Source: Trametes villosa (Eukaryota > Basidiomycota > Agaricomycetes > Polyporales > Polyporaceae). Taken from it: a DNA stretch of 64,000 bases. The notes beneath the pieces are model-generated. The model had not been told where the DNA came from. It made no database searches and worked only from the letters and a program-made list of their open reading frames with translations. The DNA lies in assembly GCA_002964805.2 (NCBI GenBank), contig PUDQ02000066.1, forward strand, positions 496,001-560,000, read 5' to 3'. Below are positions 53,397-63,741 of the stretch, in pieces; positions within the stretch are counted from its first letter, which is position 1; each line of letters begins with the position of its first letter. A program made the translations under genes and the position numbers.

Positions 53397-55493
53397 ATGA
53401 CTGGTCAAGCCGCTGGGGTCTCGGAGCTGATCGCGGAGGTCATCGCTGGGGTGACCGATATCCGCAATACCCAACTCATCTCGTGTGAGTGCCTGTAGAA
53501 CTGGCGGGCTCTGTTCTGGCTATACAGAGGTCTCACTCGGAGTCCAGTTGCAACCGCAACGATTGTGATATATGATTATCGTGAGCACCCCTCATCCCTA
53601 CTAGTAGAGTCGAGCGCTGACGAAAGACTACCTCTGCGCAGTCGTATGTATCGAGCGCGAAGTGGAGCTAATCTGGGTGAGCTCCCGTGCCGTAAGTCTG
53701 ACCCCCTGGATTGTCCTCACCCTCCCCGCAGAAGAAGCGGTGGTCCGTCATCAAATTTGCCTTTCTCTGGGTACGTCCCCGCCGCTTCGCGAGCCTCGCC
53801 GCGCCCACTGCGGCCGGCCGCACAATCGCCTCTGACCCGCGCCTTCCCTGCCAGCATCGGTACTTCGGGCTCGTATGCGTGATGTGAGTGGTCCGCGTTC
53901 TGTTCCCTGCGTGTTTCGACCACAGATGCTGATCCCCGCCCGGCGTGCGCGTGCAGTCTGCAAGTGTACGGTGAGTGCCCGGTCGAGCTATTTGTGCGGG
54001 TCGCCGTGACGCGGGGCTGACGCGGGCCGTTTGTAGCCCTGAATTCACGCGTGATCGATGACCAAGTGAGTGCCGCGGCGTTTACGCGTACTTTTTCCTG
54101 TGTCAACCTAACGCTGCGCTAGTTGTGAGCGGCGACAGACACTCTCCTGGGTCTAGTACGTCTTGTGATTGACGGTCGTGGAACGAAGCTGCTCGTTCTG
54201 GTTCTACTGGGAAACCTGGGGATACTGCGCCGTCTTGTTTACCTCGGAAGGTATGTCGCTCCCACCCTCCGCGGGCCTTTTCGTTCAATCGACGCGCATC
54301 GGCGGACAGCTGTGTTACTGCTATGGATCTACGTCGTGTATAACAAGAACCGCTGGGTTCTCGCCGTTATGGGCGTCTTCTACGCCGCGGAGGTTGGCGG
54401 CGTGCTCGCCATCCTCGCAATATCCTTCCAGGACTTTGAAGGTGCGCAATTCCGCTCTTCCACCCCACAAGGCCCTTTCAAATGATGCTCAATCTTTCAG
54501 CAACCGCGCTGCACATCCTCGGCATCGAGTATTGCGTGATGAGCGACTTTCCGAAGACCTTCCAGCTGCTGTGGATACCGATCCTGGCCTATGACACACT
54601 GCTGCTGCTGCTGTTCCTATACCGGGGGTGTAGGTCTACCCTGGGATGCAACCGGAAACACACCTACACCCACGATAGCCTGCTCGATATGGTTTACCGC
54701 CACTCGTTGCTCAACTTCCTCGCGTGAGTGGGGGTTTCATTCAGAGAGCCCGTCGTCAGCCTCATTCAACAAACCGCAGAATTTTCGGAACCTATCTCTC
54801 GTGCGCGATCATCTGGCTCACCAGTCCCGTACGTCCCCCTTCTCATCCCTCTCCTCAGCCCTCGGCGCGCACATCCTCATCACCCTTCCCTTTCAGATCG
54901 GCCTCTACCAGATCCCCGTCGGCTTCGCGCTCGCGCTCAGCATCACGAACTGCACCCGCCTCCTCCTCAACATCCGGCGCGCGTACTACTCCGGCGCGGG
55001 CGACCCGCTCCTCTTCAACATCCGCGACATCCCCGCCACGGGCGCGAACACGCCCAACATGCTCGACGCCCCGCACATCGAATCCACCGTCTCCGCGACG
55101 CCATTGGGGATACCGATGTCCCCGATGTCGGGGCTCTCGGGGGAGACGCTGCGCGAGTGCAGCTCGACCCCGGTGAGCACGCTGCGGCTGCCGCTGAGTC
55201 CTATGGCACGCGCGAGTGGGAGCGCGAATGCGAACGCGAATACGGTGCGGATATCGATCGCGACGACGTCTTCGGAGATGCTTCGGCAGGTCGCGCCGCG
55301 GTACGCGTACGACCACGAGCATGACGAGCACGACGAAGAGGCGGAGGAGGGCGAAGGGGGCTCAGGAGAGGGAGAAGCGCGCGAGGCGGCGCGCGCAGTG
55401 TTCGTGACCGCGAACCTCGACGCGGAGTGGTGGCAGTACGAGCTACGGGAGATGCGCGCGGACCCGGACATCTCTGTCGGCGAGGCGATGTGA
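53397..55493 (+). CDS. DUF6533-domain multi-pass membrane protein
   Basis: Unknown-function membrane protein family that is abundant in Agaricomycetes. Proposed exons: 53397-53484, 53548-53580, 53642-53676, 53732-53770, 53855-53883, 53957-53970, 54037-54065, 54139-54155, 54189-54250, 54310-54441, 54501-54723, 54780-54828, 54897-55493 (448 aa). The DUF6533 block is TQLISFATATIVIYDYL, then EREVELIWKKRWSVIKFAFL. Later helices are FWFYWETWGYCAVLFTSE, RWVLAVMGVFYAAEVGGVLA, ATALHILGIEY, ILAYDTLLLLLFLY, YRHSLLNFLAIFGTYLSC and GLYQIPVGFALALSI. A long Ser-rich, then acidic cytosolic tail ends the protein. The 54066-54188 segment is doubtful: the only frame-keeping join needs a 17-nt exon and a 33-nt intron. 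Either an unusual micro-intron or a local frame lesion is present. Confidence 0.75.
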
Positions 55494-56628
55494 GGGCGCT
55501 GCTAGGGAGGAGGCATATACACGGCACTCTGACGCGGACAGTGGGGTGGGGTCAGGTACGAGATGCTCGGTATTTCTAAAGGCGGATGTATGCTGACGGT
55601 TGGATGACCTAGGTGCCATCTTGTAGTACTTCGGGGTCCCGGTATGGCGATGTACGCTTTGTGTATCATTATTGTAACATCACAGGCGGGGGGCGTCCCA
55701 CCTGATACCACAGCAGAAACCGTTTGAGACCACGCAAACCTCATGAAGGTCAAACGAGCGCGGGGGTGACATTGAAATAAGGTAGTGTACGACAACTTTA
55801 TACGACGTACATACTATATAGGCCCGCAATGGTGTACCGGGCCCATTTGCGCCCAACAGTGCGCGGAGGACCCGGTGGGGCGCGGGGCGTAAGTTGGATA
55901 GCTCGGACTGACCAGTATTGCACTAGGCGAGTTCCTGTAAGTTCGCGATCCTCCCTCCGAACCCCGGTGCGAGATCACGAACTTCGACGACATCATGTAG
56001 GACTCCGGTCGGCACAGAGGGGACCGGCCCTGTGGCTAATGCGCCCAGGAAGGACCTCGCGGGCCGTACGCGGACGTTTGTCGTTGGTTCTTGGCCCGCT
56101 CCGCCCAAGTCTATCTGGAGAGACCAGCACGTACCCTCCGGGGATGTCACCGTGCAAGTACCCTCGAGATGGGTTGGCAGGCATCGTACGCGTGCTAGCC
56201 CGGGGCGTGCACGGGACGCGTGCGGCGCCGGCGGAGTGAACTGGAAAGCGATCACGTTAGCACAGAGTGGGCGCGATGCGAGAGGGGGTAGAGAAACTCA
56301 CGAGGTCAACTTCGCGCATAAGCCGCGATGGCCCTGCAGGGTACATCCCCACGTCGCGGTTCATGAACGAGGAGTATTACGCATGCGGACCTTGGGGCGC
56401 CCCACCAGCCTGGTTGCCTGAAGTGTTGTGTGCTGATTTGAGACGCCAGGCGATCTCTCAACGCGACGAGGGGACATATCCCGCGAGCGCGAACGGCGGC
56501 ATCTGTAGCGGGATAGTGTGGAAGTAATTCTCGCCGGATCGGCGGAATGGAGGTCGGAGCGCGAGAACAAGAGGTATCACGGCGGGACTCCCGGGTGAGG
56601 GAAGTCACCGCAAGGCAAGGCGTGCCCG
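55494..56628. other. Convergent intergenic region, 1.1 kb
   Basis: Lies between the 3' ends of the DUF6533 gene (plus) and the HMG-related gene (minus). Open frames on both strands around 55830-56420 lack recognisable features. No gene is called. Confidence 0.5.
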
Positions 56629-57416
56629 TCATGCCCCAGTTCCCCTGGGGGCACACTGTGGCAAGGAGGAGAGGGGCGGAGCGAGTGGGTCGAACGACGG
56701 GGACGACGTGCCCACTGGAGGAGGTGGAGCCATCGCCGGGATAGGATCGAACAGCTGGGGGTCGATATTGGAGTCATCGAACCCCTGGCTCGCGCCCTCC
56801 CTCTCCAGATGCGCGTAATGGTAGGGCTGAGGGGGAAGCAGCGACGCCTGGGATAGCAAGTCAGCTACGTGGAGGAAACGCGACGTCCAAGCGGACTTAC
56901 CCATTCCGTCGCGGCGTGGTACGACCCGGTCGGTGTGGTTTCGGGTGCGACGAACGTAGCATGTGCCGGCATGTGGACCGGCACCATGGGCGGCGGTGCG
57001 GCGGGCGCGGCGTGGGGGAAGGGCACGGGTAGGGAGGCGAGGGGCAGAGTGGGCGGGCGCTGCTGCGAAGGAGCGTCCTTGCGCCCTGCCTTTTTTGCCC
57101 TCTTCTTCCCCTTCTTCGTACCCTTCCCCGGCTGGTGCTTGTACCCGGGGTAGAGTGCCTCGTGCTCCCTCTTCTTCTCCGCGGCGAGGTCGGCATAGTG
57201 GTCCTTGACCGCTGTGGGCTCATTCTGCCACATGTTACCGTCGCGCTGGTCGTAATAGGCGGGGACGGAGGGGTAAAGCGAAGGATGGAACATCGGCTCC
57301 ATATGGAGCGGCGGAGTCACCGGCGGGGCCATATTCCGCAGCTGCGGGTCGATGTTTGCGTCGTGGAAGCCGCCCGCCGCCCGAGCCTGTGCGCCCTCCC
57401 ACTGCCAGTGCCCCAT
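56629..57416 (-). CDS. HMG-box-related protein lacking the first helix (possible 3' part of a longer gene)
   Basis: 244 aa if started at the ATG at 57416; exons 57416-56901 and 56847-56629 (GTAAGT donor, CAG acceptor, in frame). It contains only the second half of an HMG box: GNMWQNEPTAVKDHYADLAA followed by KKREHEALYPGYKHQPGKG, then a Lys-rich extension. The N-terminal WILYR helix is absent. A motif near the start, EGAQARAAGGFHDANIDPQL, recurs after the intron as EGASQGFDDSNIDPQL, so the protein contains an internal repeat. A CTAG acceptor at 57435 would splice it to the HMG exon just upstream, but the frames do not agree. This may be a separate small gene, a misassembled model or a decaying paralogue of the intact HMG gene at 61481-63559. 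DNA binding is doubtful without helix 1. Confidence 0.5.
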
Positions 57417-57495
57417 CGGAGGGGGCGCCGGCTAGGAAATGGGCGAAGAAGCGCGTCAGCTACACGGAGGCTCTTTCAGGTTTGAGAGGGCTTAC

Positions 57496-57967
57496 CTGCT
57501 CCACGGGTCCCGCATGGAGGCCCTGGGGCGAGCGGGGGTGGCAGGCGGAATTGAACCATAGGCGGTTCGACCGCCACCTGGGCCTCCTGAGACGCGGCAG
57601 CCCCGCGCGTCTTCTTCTGCTTTCGCTGCGCGGCCTTTTCGGCCTTCTTCCGCTCCCTGGCCTCTGCCTTCTGCGCCTTAGACTGCGGCTTGAACTCGTA
57701 CCCCGGGTACTTGGCCGCGTGCTCGGCCCTTGCCTGCGCTGCCTCGCCTTTCCAGTACTCACGCAATTCCTCACTTCCATCCCATTCTTCCTGTAGTTGT
57801 GCGGATATATGTTGCTGCTGTATAACCGTGTCAGGGCCTGCGGCCTCCCGGATCTCGGTCGCGCGGCGCGAGCGAAAGAGGATCCAGCTATTGGCTGGGC
57901 GCGGAGGGTGGTCCCGCGACGAGGATGCCCTCCGCGTTCCAACATTGGCGCAACTCCTCACTTGCAT
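57496..57967 (-). CDS. HMG-box exon (complete domain), partial gene model
   Basis: Open frame with a complete HMG box of the fungal MATA_HMG/Ste11-like type: HPPRPANSWILFRSRRATEI, EEWDGSEELREYWKGEAA, AEHAAKYPGYEFKPQSKAQK and a Lys/Arg-rich tail. It resembles the intact gene downstream on the same strand (PRPANAWILYRRDMKR, LEHLKKYPGYKFNP). A possible start is the ATG at 57967, which leads in frame into the box; the same frame is open up to 58132. A GTAAGC donor follows at 57495. No in-frame partner exon was found: the next candidate (57434 downward) is one frame off. It is therefore either an incomplete model or a paralogue losing function. Confidence 0.5.
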
Positions 57968-58091
57968 GCCATTCCTCGCTAATTTGGCCGAGAGTTTCTG
58001 CCCCTGTGTGTCCGGCGGCTTCCCGGACCTCGTGCCAGGGGCCCTGCGAGCGGTATAGGATCCAGGCATTGGCGGACATTGGAGGGTGCTC
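57932..58091 (-). pseudogene. Truncated tandem copy of an HMG box
   Basis: Reads EHPPMSANAWILYRSQGPWH, then HTGAETLGQISEEWHASEEL, RQCWNAE. It matches the first two thirds of the adjacent HMG box at 57913 downward, offset by 178 bases, so it is a tandem duplicate. It lacks the last helix (KYPGY region) and runs into a stop at 57888 in its own frame, while the next copy is in a different frame. A CTAG acceptor lies immediately before GAGCACC (58092-58095). It could be a 5' exon or a dead copy. Confidence 0.55.
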
Positions 58092-58289
58092 CTAGCGCGA
58101 GGTAAAGAAGACACCGAGCGGCTGTGCATCATGTGGCATCAGCATGAAGAGCCTCGCGAAGCCACAGTGAGAGGGAAAAGGACGTACAAAACGCGGCACA
58201 CCGCTGGTCGCGATGCGCGGGCGGCATAAGCTGCGAAGGGCCTTGCTTTGCTCCGTTGCGCGGCCTCTGGTAGGTGTCTGCGGTCGGTG

Positions 58290-58520
58290 TCACGCATCTA
58301 GAAGAAGACGCGCGGGCCCGCGATCTCAGTCTCGCACGCCAGAGGAGAAGAAGCGGGAAGCGGAGGAAAAGAAGCTCGCGGCGGCAGCTAGGGGGGCCAA
58401 GGCGGCCGCGAGGGCGGCGGAAAAGCAAGCCAGGTAACAGGAAGCCCTCCGTGGTGTAACGCCTGCTGAGGCAGGCCCGCCCTCGGGCTCCGACACGCTC
58501 CCTCGCGTCTTGAGTATCTG
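58290..58520 (+). pseudogene. Inverted fragment of the HMG gene
   Basis: On the plus strand, TPEEKKREAEEKKLAAAARG and then KAAARAAEKQAR repeat the post-HMG Lys/Glu/Ala helix of the intact minus-strand gene (TAEEKKREAEEKKLAAAAAR, 63190-63280). Base identity over about 100 nt is roughly 85-90% by eye. Similarity continues in decayed form on both sides: GCATCTAGAAGAAG against GCATCTGAAGAAG upstream, and a CCCGCCCTC...CGACACC...TCGCG stretch downstream. The reading frame ends at a stop (58435-58437) and the upstream HMG part is frameshifted. It is an inverted, dead partial copy. Confidence 0.8.
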
Positions 58521-61480
58521 CGCGATAGAGAGTGTACGGTTTCACCTGGCGCGGTATCCTCTTGGCCCCTCTAGTAAGCGGTGACAGCGCCGGTGCATGA
58601 GGATGCACGGGCGGTCCTAGCGGGGGTAGTAGAATGGCCCCGCCAGCGCTGAGGGATCTTCTGCCAGCCCCTCCGTCTTGGAGCCCGGGGAGGAAGCCGC
58701 TAACCGGATTGTTCGAGTGCCTTGCATCGTCTGAAGCCTCCGAGCTTGCTTTCTAGATCATGAACGCGTTCCGCGCAGGATGCGCGCCCCGCCCCGCTCA
58801 AGCATCGGCGCGCGCGGTTCTGCTACGCATACGACGCCCTCGCAGTGGGCGCGCGGACCACCCTACATGGCGCACTGGGTCTCTGCTAATCCGCGAGAGC
58901 GCGGATCCGAGCCGCCAGCACTCCACGAGTAGGCCAGAACCTGTTGCATTGCTGCGCGTGAGCATGGCGCCGCTTGTTGTGAGGTGAGAGGAGGAAAGAG
59001 CGTACGAAGCACGGTGCGCCGCTTGTTGCGGCGGGCGGTGGTCTGTCGGGGACTTGCGGTAACCACGCGTTATAGAGTATACATGAGTTTCACATCGCGC
59101 GTCGGGGCGCGGGGATGGAGAACGCAAATAGCGATGCATTGGAGTCGTACGCCGAGTCCTGGCGCGTGCTGCCACGCCGCGGACCGCGCCATGCCCGTAG
59201 AACTGAAGGTCGTTGGGTGCGACACAGCAGAGCATTGCGCCTTCGACGCGAGCGTGCCGATAGGGACGTGGACCGTCCTGAGGTAGAGGGTCAGAGCTTC
59301 AGGTGGGGCGCGGTATCTTTGGCACTGAGACGACGAACCTGAGGCGCGTCACTGCAGTGCGAACGCGAGCCGCCAACGTCGAGTAGTCTGTACGGCTCAG
59401 AAGACTGCGCGGGGGTGAATTCTGCGTGATGTGTGATATCCGTGGAAGCCCTGCGCACACAGGTAGACTGGAGAGGGGTTGTAGGAACCCATGCAGTCTA
59501 CGATGGACTTAAATACCTGTTTTGCAATAAAGGGCATATAGTACATGCATAGCAAGGCGCGACGCTTGCGCCGCGAGGCGAACATAGAGGTAAAGCATCC
59601 TGAAGTTTGTGCAGTCGCCTCGCGTTCCGCGCGCAAGATTAACAAGGGCAGGAAAGACAAGGCGAAAAGTCGTCAATGAGCGATGGAGACTTGCAGGCAC
59701 CGTCGCGTACCATGACCTACGGACATTCACGCTGGCTCCTATGGGAGATTCATTATAAGCCTCCGCATGCATGAGTACTCGCCCTGTTCGCGTACACCGG
59801 CCCTTTGGAGCTTCGTGTGAGGAACCTCTGTAGCCCGCGAGATCCAAAGCACCGCGCTAGGAGTAAGCTATAGCGCACCTACTCGAAAGCGTGATTAGCA
59901 GCTCATAGGGACGGTAGCGCATAACGGTGAACAGGACGACAAACATCCCATACTCATAGCGGAGGGCCTTTGCGAAACATCGGCCAAAGGATCACGCTGT
60001 TCACCGTAGACACCGCGCGACGCGCGACCTACCCGCCCATCTCGCCGTCCAAAGCCCTTCACAAACCAAGAACTGAAACGCGACACGCACCTCATCCGGC
60101 GCACCCCCGCCCGACGCCATCGCGCGCCGCCATGAGTCGGCCTGGGCAGCCTGCAGGTTGCAACACGAGGCCCCCAAGCCCCACGAGGCCTCGCGCGCCC
60201 CCGCCTCCCGCCCCGCCCCGACCGCGCGGGCACCCGTGTACGGCATGCGCGCGCTCGCGCTCGCCAGGCACGAGCCTCGAGGAAGGCGGACAGGCGCCGG
60301 AGGGGACAATAGCGCAACCAGGCTGGTTATTGCCCGCTGCTTTGGGCGGACAATAGGCAGGGCGGAGTTGACACGGTCCACGTGGTGCACGTGAGATGCG
60401 TGTGCACCTGCAAAAGTGCTTCCGCGAACCTCGCAGCCCCGGCCGATCTGCGATCGCGTCGCGCATCGGACCCCGAAGACCGCACTGAAGGGCGGCTGTG
60501 CAAGTTGTGCTCGTTAGCGCTGGGAGGGGCGAACGCGAGACGTACCTGGATATCTGGATGGAGAGCGAAGGTGGGCGGACGCACGCCCCGGGAGGCTACA
60601 GTATACGACATTTCGATTGCAAACGAGTAGCAGTGTGTGACAGACGTGCAGAAGACGAAGCAGGACTACGCTAGCAAAGACTGCGTGCACGACGATGATG
60701 GTCACGAGTCCGAAAACACGGGCAGGGGTAGAGCAAGCTGCAAGGGGCAAACACGGAAACTAACTACTAACTACGAGACGATTCTGGGGTGGGTTGGGGA
60801 GGGGTAGGGGTGGTAGAGCGTTCACAAAACAGGCACGATTCCGGGACAGGGACTGGGGAGCGGGGAACGAGAACACAACGGGATATACAGCAAATGAAGC
60901 AATCGACGGGGACGAGTACGGGTACGGGTACGGGTTCGGAAGGGGAGAGCATAGGCCGGAGCACGAACGAGGGCGAATATACAGCAAACGAAAACGAGAC
61001 GAGGATAGCGAGCAAATAGCTCCACGCACTGCGAGGGCGTGATTCGAGATGCGCTGGGGTGGCGCAATGGGTCCGTTACGTGTCGTTGCGTGTCGTAAGG
61101 GGGTTGCGAGCGAAAAGCGAGCATTGGTGCGAGTGCGAACGACGAATACGATAACGATAATTAGAAAGCGATGTTGTTCCGGGTGTGCGGGCCGTCCGTG
61201 GACGTCGATGGATAGCGATGGGAGTGCGAGACGTGAGCGGACGGCGCGGGGCCGGAGGCGAGAAGCCGACGAGAGAGAGAGAGAGGATCCGGGGGGAGGG
61301 CCGGAGGGACGAGCGGGTGGAGGAGAGGACCGACGGGTGGAGAAGGGCGATGTTCCGATGCGACAACCTGCTCCCATTCGTCAGCTCCCGCTCACTCGAG
61401 GGACAAACAGAAGGCACTCACCATAGACGACGAGAACCCAAGCGTAGTGCAATACAGCACAACGACGCGACGCGAGCACC
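58521..61480. other. Gene-poor region with HMG relics, 3 kb
   Basis: No intact gene is seen. A minus-strand RKSPTDH match (59041-59058 and onward) resembles the start of the intact HMG gene. A run of (GGTACG)-like units lies at about 60917-60940. Open frames at 59895-60390 and 60760-61420 are low-complexity or lack recognisable domains; 61381-61480 may be the 3' UTR of the intact HMG gene. Confidence 0.5.
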
Positions 61481-63559
61481 TTACGAGAACGGCAGGCCCT
61501 GCCCGCGCAGGTGCGGGGGCGGGTGCTGCGCCCCGACGCGCCGCCGCGCGGCCCTGGTCGCAGACACGTAGCGGCGCTGCTCGTGCGACGCGGTGGGCGC
61601 GAAGCCCGCGGTGTGCTGGCCTTCCGTGGGCAGGCCGGGCATCGACGCGACTGGCGCGGGCGTGGGCCCGTAGTAGTCGATGGCCGAGGGCGCGTAGTGG
61701 TCGGCGGGCGGAGACGCGTAGTAGTCGCCGGGCGCGATCGCGTGGTTGTCCGCAGATGCGGACGCGAAGTTGCTGACGATCGTGTCCGCGGACGGGGCAG
61801 GGTACGGGAACGCGTGTACGTCGACGTTCGGGGTCTGGGGGAGAGACTGAGCGTGCGGGTTGTACTCGAAGTGCGCCATCATAGAGGGGGTGGCGGGACC
61901 GGAGGGCGGAGGGACCGAGTGGGACTGGGACTGCCCGGAGAACGAGCGCGTAGGGGGCGAGGGCCGAGAGACCGAGGGGTGAGACAGCGGGGAGTCCGCG
62001 AACTGGGACGGGGCGCCGACGTAGGGGGAGGTCGTCGGCAGCGACGCGAAGAGCGCGTTGAGGTCCCGCTGCGCGTCCTCGACGAGGAACTGGCTGAAGT
62101 CCGCCGCGAACTGCTGGTCCTGCTGGTCCTGCGCCTGCTCGGGCTCCGGCTCCGGCTCGCCGAGGACGATCTCGCCCGGCCCCTGGACGCGGATGGGGTC
62201 GAGCTCGTGCGGAGGCGGCCGGTGCTGGTCGACCCCGTACACGAACGCCGCCTCCGAGGCCGCCGCGCGCTGGTACTCCTGCTGGTCGAGCAGGTTCTGC
62301 GCCGTCTCCGGGATCGCGTCCTGGAGCGCGTTGAGCTCCTCGAACGAGAACGGCACGCTGGGGTCGAACATGTGCGCGCCCGTGGCCTCGTACGCCGCTT
62401 CGTCGAGCCCCTCGTGGAATGCGCCCTCGTCGAGCACGGCCGCGAGCGCATCGTTCGGGTTCGCCTCCGCGGGCTGCGTCGACGGACCCGGGATGCCCAC
62501 GGCGAATCCGTCGAAGTTGAAGTCGCCGGGGGTGTCGGGGGGCGCGAGCCAGACCTGGCCGGCGCGCGCCGACTGGAGCGCGGCCACCAAATCGTTGAAG
62601 TCGAGTTCGTCCGCCCGCGTGACCAGCGGAAGGTGTGCCCGGTACGGCTGATCGAGCTGTGCGGACGATGCTTAGCGTACAAGTTGTAACTGATGAATAG
62701 AAAGACTCACGTCACCAGGGACCAGAGGAGGCGCCCCGATCCACTCGGTCAGGCTGGGGGTGCCCTGAGTCGCAAGGCCACCGTTCAGAAGAGGAGGGGC
62801 GGTGAACTCGCCATCGGAGTACGAGGGAGGACCGGAGCTCGGCGTGGAACGACTTGAACCCGACGATCCCTGGAACGGAATGGCGTACGAAGGGTTGGGA
62901 GCCTCCAGGTGATCCCACTGGCCCGGCTGGACGGGCCAGAACGAGGCACCATCGGACGTAGGCGACCACTCGCTGTCGCTGAGCGGAGGCGATGGGCCGG
63001 TGCCCAGGGACGGGGGCCCAAGCGGGTAAGGAAGCCTCGAGCTGCCCGCCACGGGCGCACTCGTAGAGCGCGAGGTGTCGATGAGCGGGAGGGCGGGGTT
63101 GGACGGACCCGCGAGAGCGGGGGTGGAGCTCCCAGACGACTTGCGAGAGGTCTTCCGTGTACCTGAAGCCCGCCGGGCCTGCTTTTCGGCCGCCTTTGCG
63201 GCCGCCTTCGCCTGCCTCGCCGCCGCGGCCGCGAGTTTCTTCTCTTCCGCTTCCCGCTTCTTCTCCTCAGCGGTGCGAGGGTTGAATTTGTATCCGGGAT
63301 ACTTCTTCAGGTGCTCGAGCTTAACGAGCTCCGCTCGTTTGTCATACTTCTCGCGAACGTCCTGGGATTCCTGGCCCCACCGGAAGGCGAGAATCTTGGA
63401 CAACTCACTCTGGCGCATGGGCTTCGCGCCAGGGACGGCCGTCTCATCCATCAACCTCTTCATATCACGCCGATATAATATCCAGGCGTTGGCCGGGCGG
63501 GGGGTGTGATCCGTGGGGGACTTGCGCGTCCGCTCCTTCGACGTCCGTTTTGCGGGCAT
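61481..63559 (-). CDS. HMG-box transcription factor (MATA_HMG/Ste11-like), intact
   Basis: Sequence-specific nuclear regulator, 674 aa in two exons: 63559-62711 and 62656-61481 (GTGAGT...CAG, in frame). The basic N-terminus MPAKRTSKERTRKSPTDHTP leads into the HMG box at about residues 18-95: RPANAWILYRRDMKRL, SELSKILAFRWGQESQDVRE, KLEHLKKYPGYKFNP. A charged Glu/Lys/Ala helix (EEKKREAEEKKLAAAA) follows. The remainder is Ser/Pro-rich and then Gln/Glu/Asp-rich (EPEPEQAQDQQDQQFAADFSQF), fitting an activation region. A GTAAGG donor overlaps the stop (TCGTAA), so one more 3' exon is possible. Related fungal genes control mating or sexual development (Ste11, Prf1, Pcc1); a role here is inference. 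Several broken relatives lie within 5 kb downstream. Confidence 0.85.
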
Positions 63560-63735
63560 CTTACGCGTGGTCGGGTGTGAAGGAAGTTGTGGTGAGGGTA
63601 GTCGTTGGGAGGGGGGAGGGGGACGCGTAGGCAGATGCCTGGAGGGGCCGGGAGAGCACGAGAGGGCGGGAGGACAAGCGAGAGGAGGGGATGTCGGCAG
63701 GGATGGTGGGAGCTGGCCGAGGACCGTCGGCCACT

Positions 63736-63741
63736 CTTATA
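63736..63741 (-). promoter_or_regulatory. Candidate TATA box of the intact HMG gene
   Basis: TATAAG on the minus strand, 177 bases upstream of the start codon at 63559, followed by a C/T-rich leader. The rest of 63560-64000 shows no gene. Confidence 0.5.

Noticed and set aside
57416..57967. Single gene joining the complete HMG exon to the half-HMG gene
   Set aside because: The best donor (57495) and best acceptor (57435) leave the two halves in different frames, so I kept them as separate entries rather than force a model.
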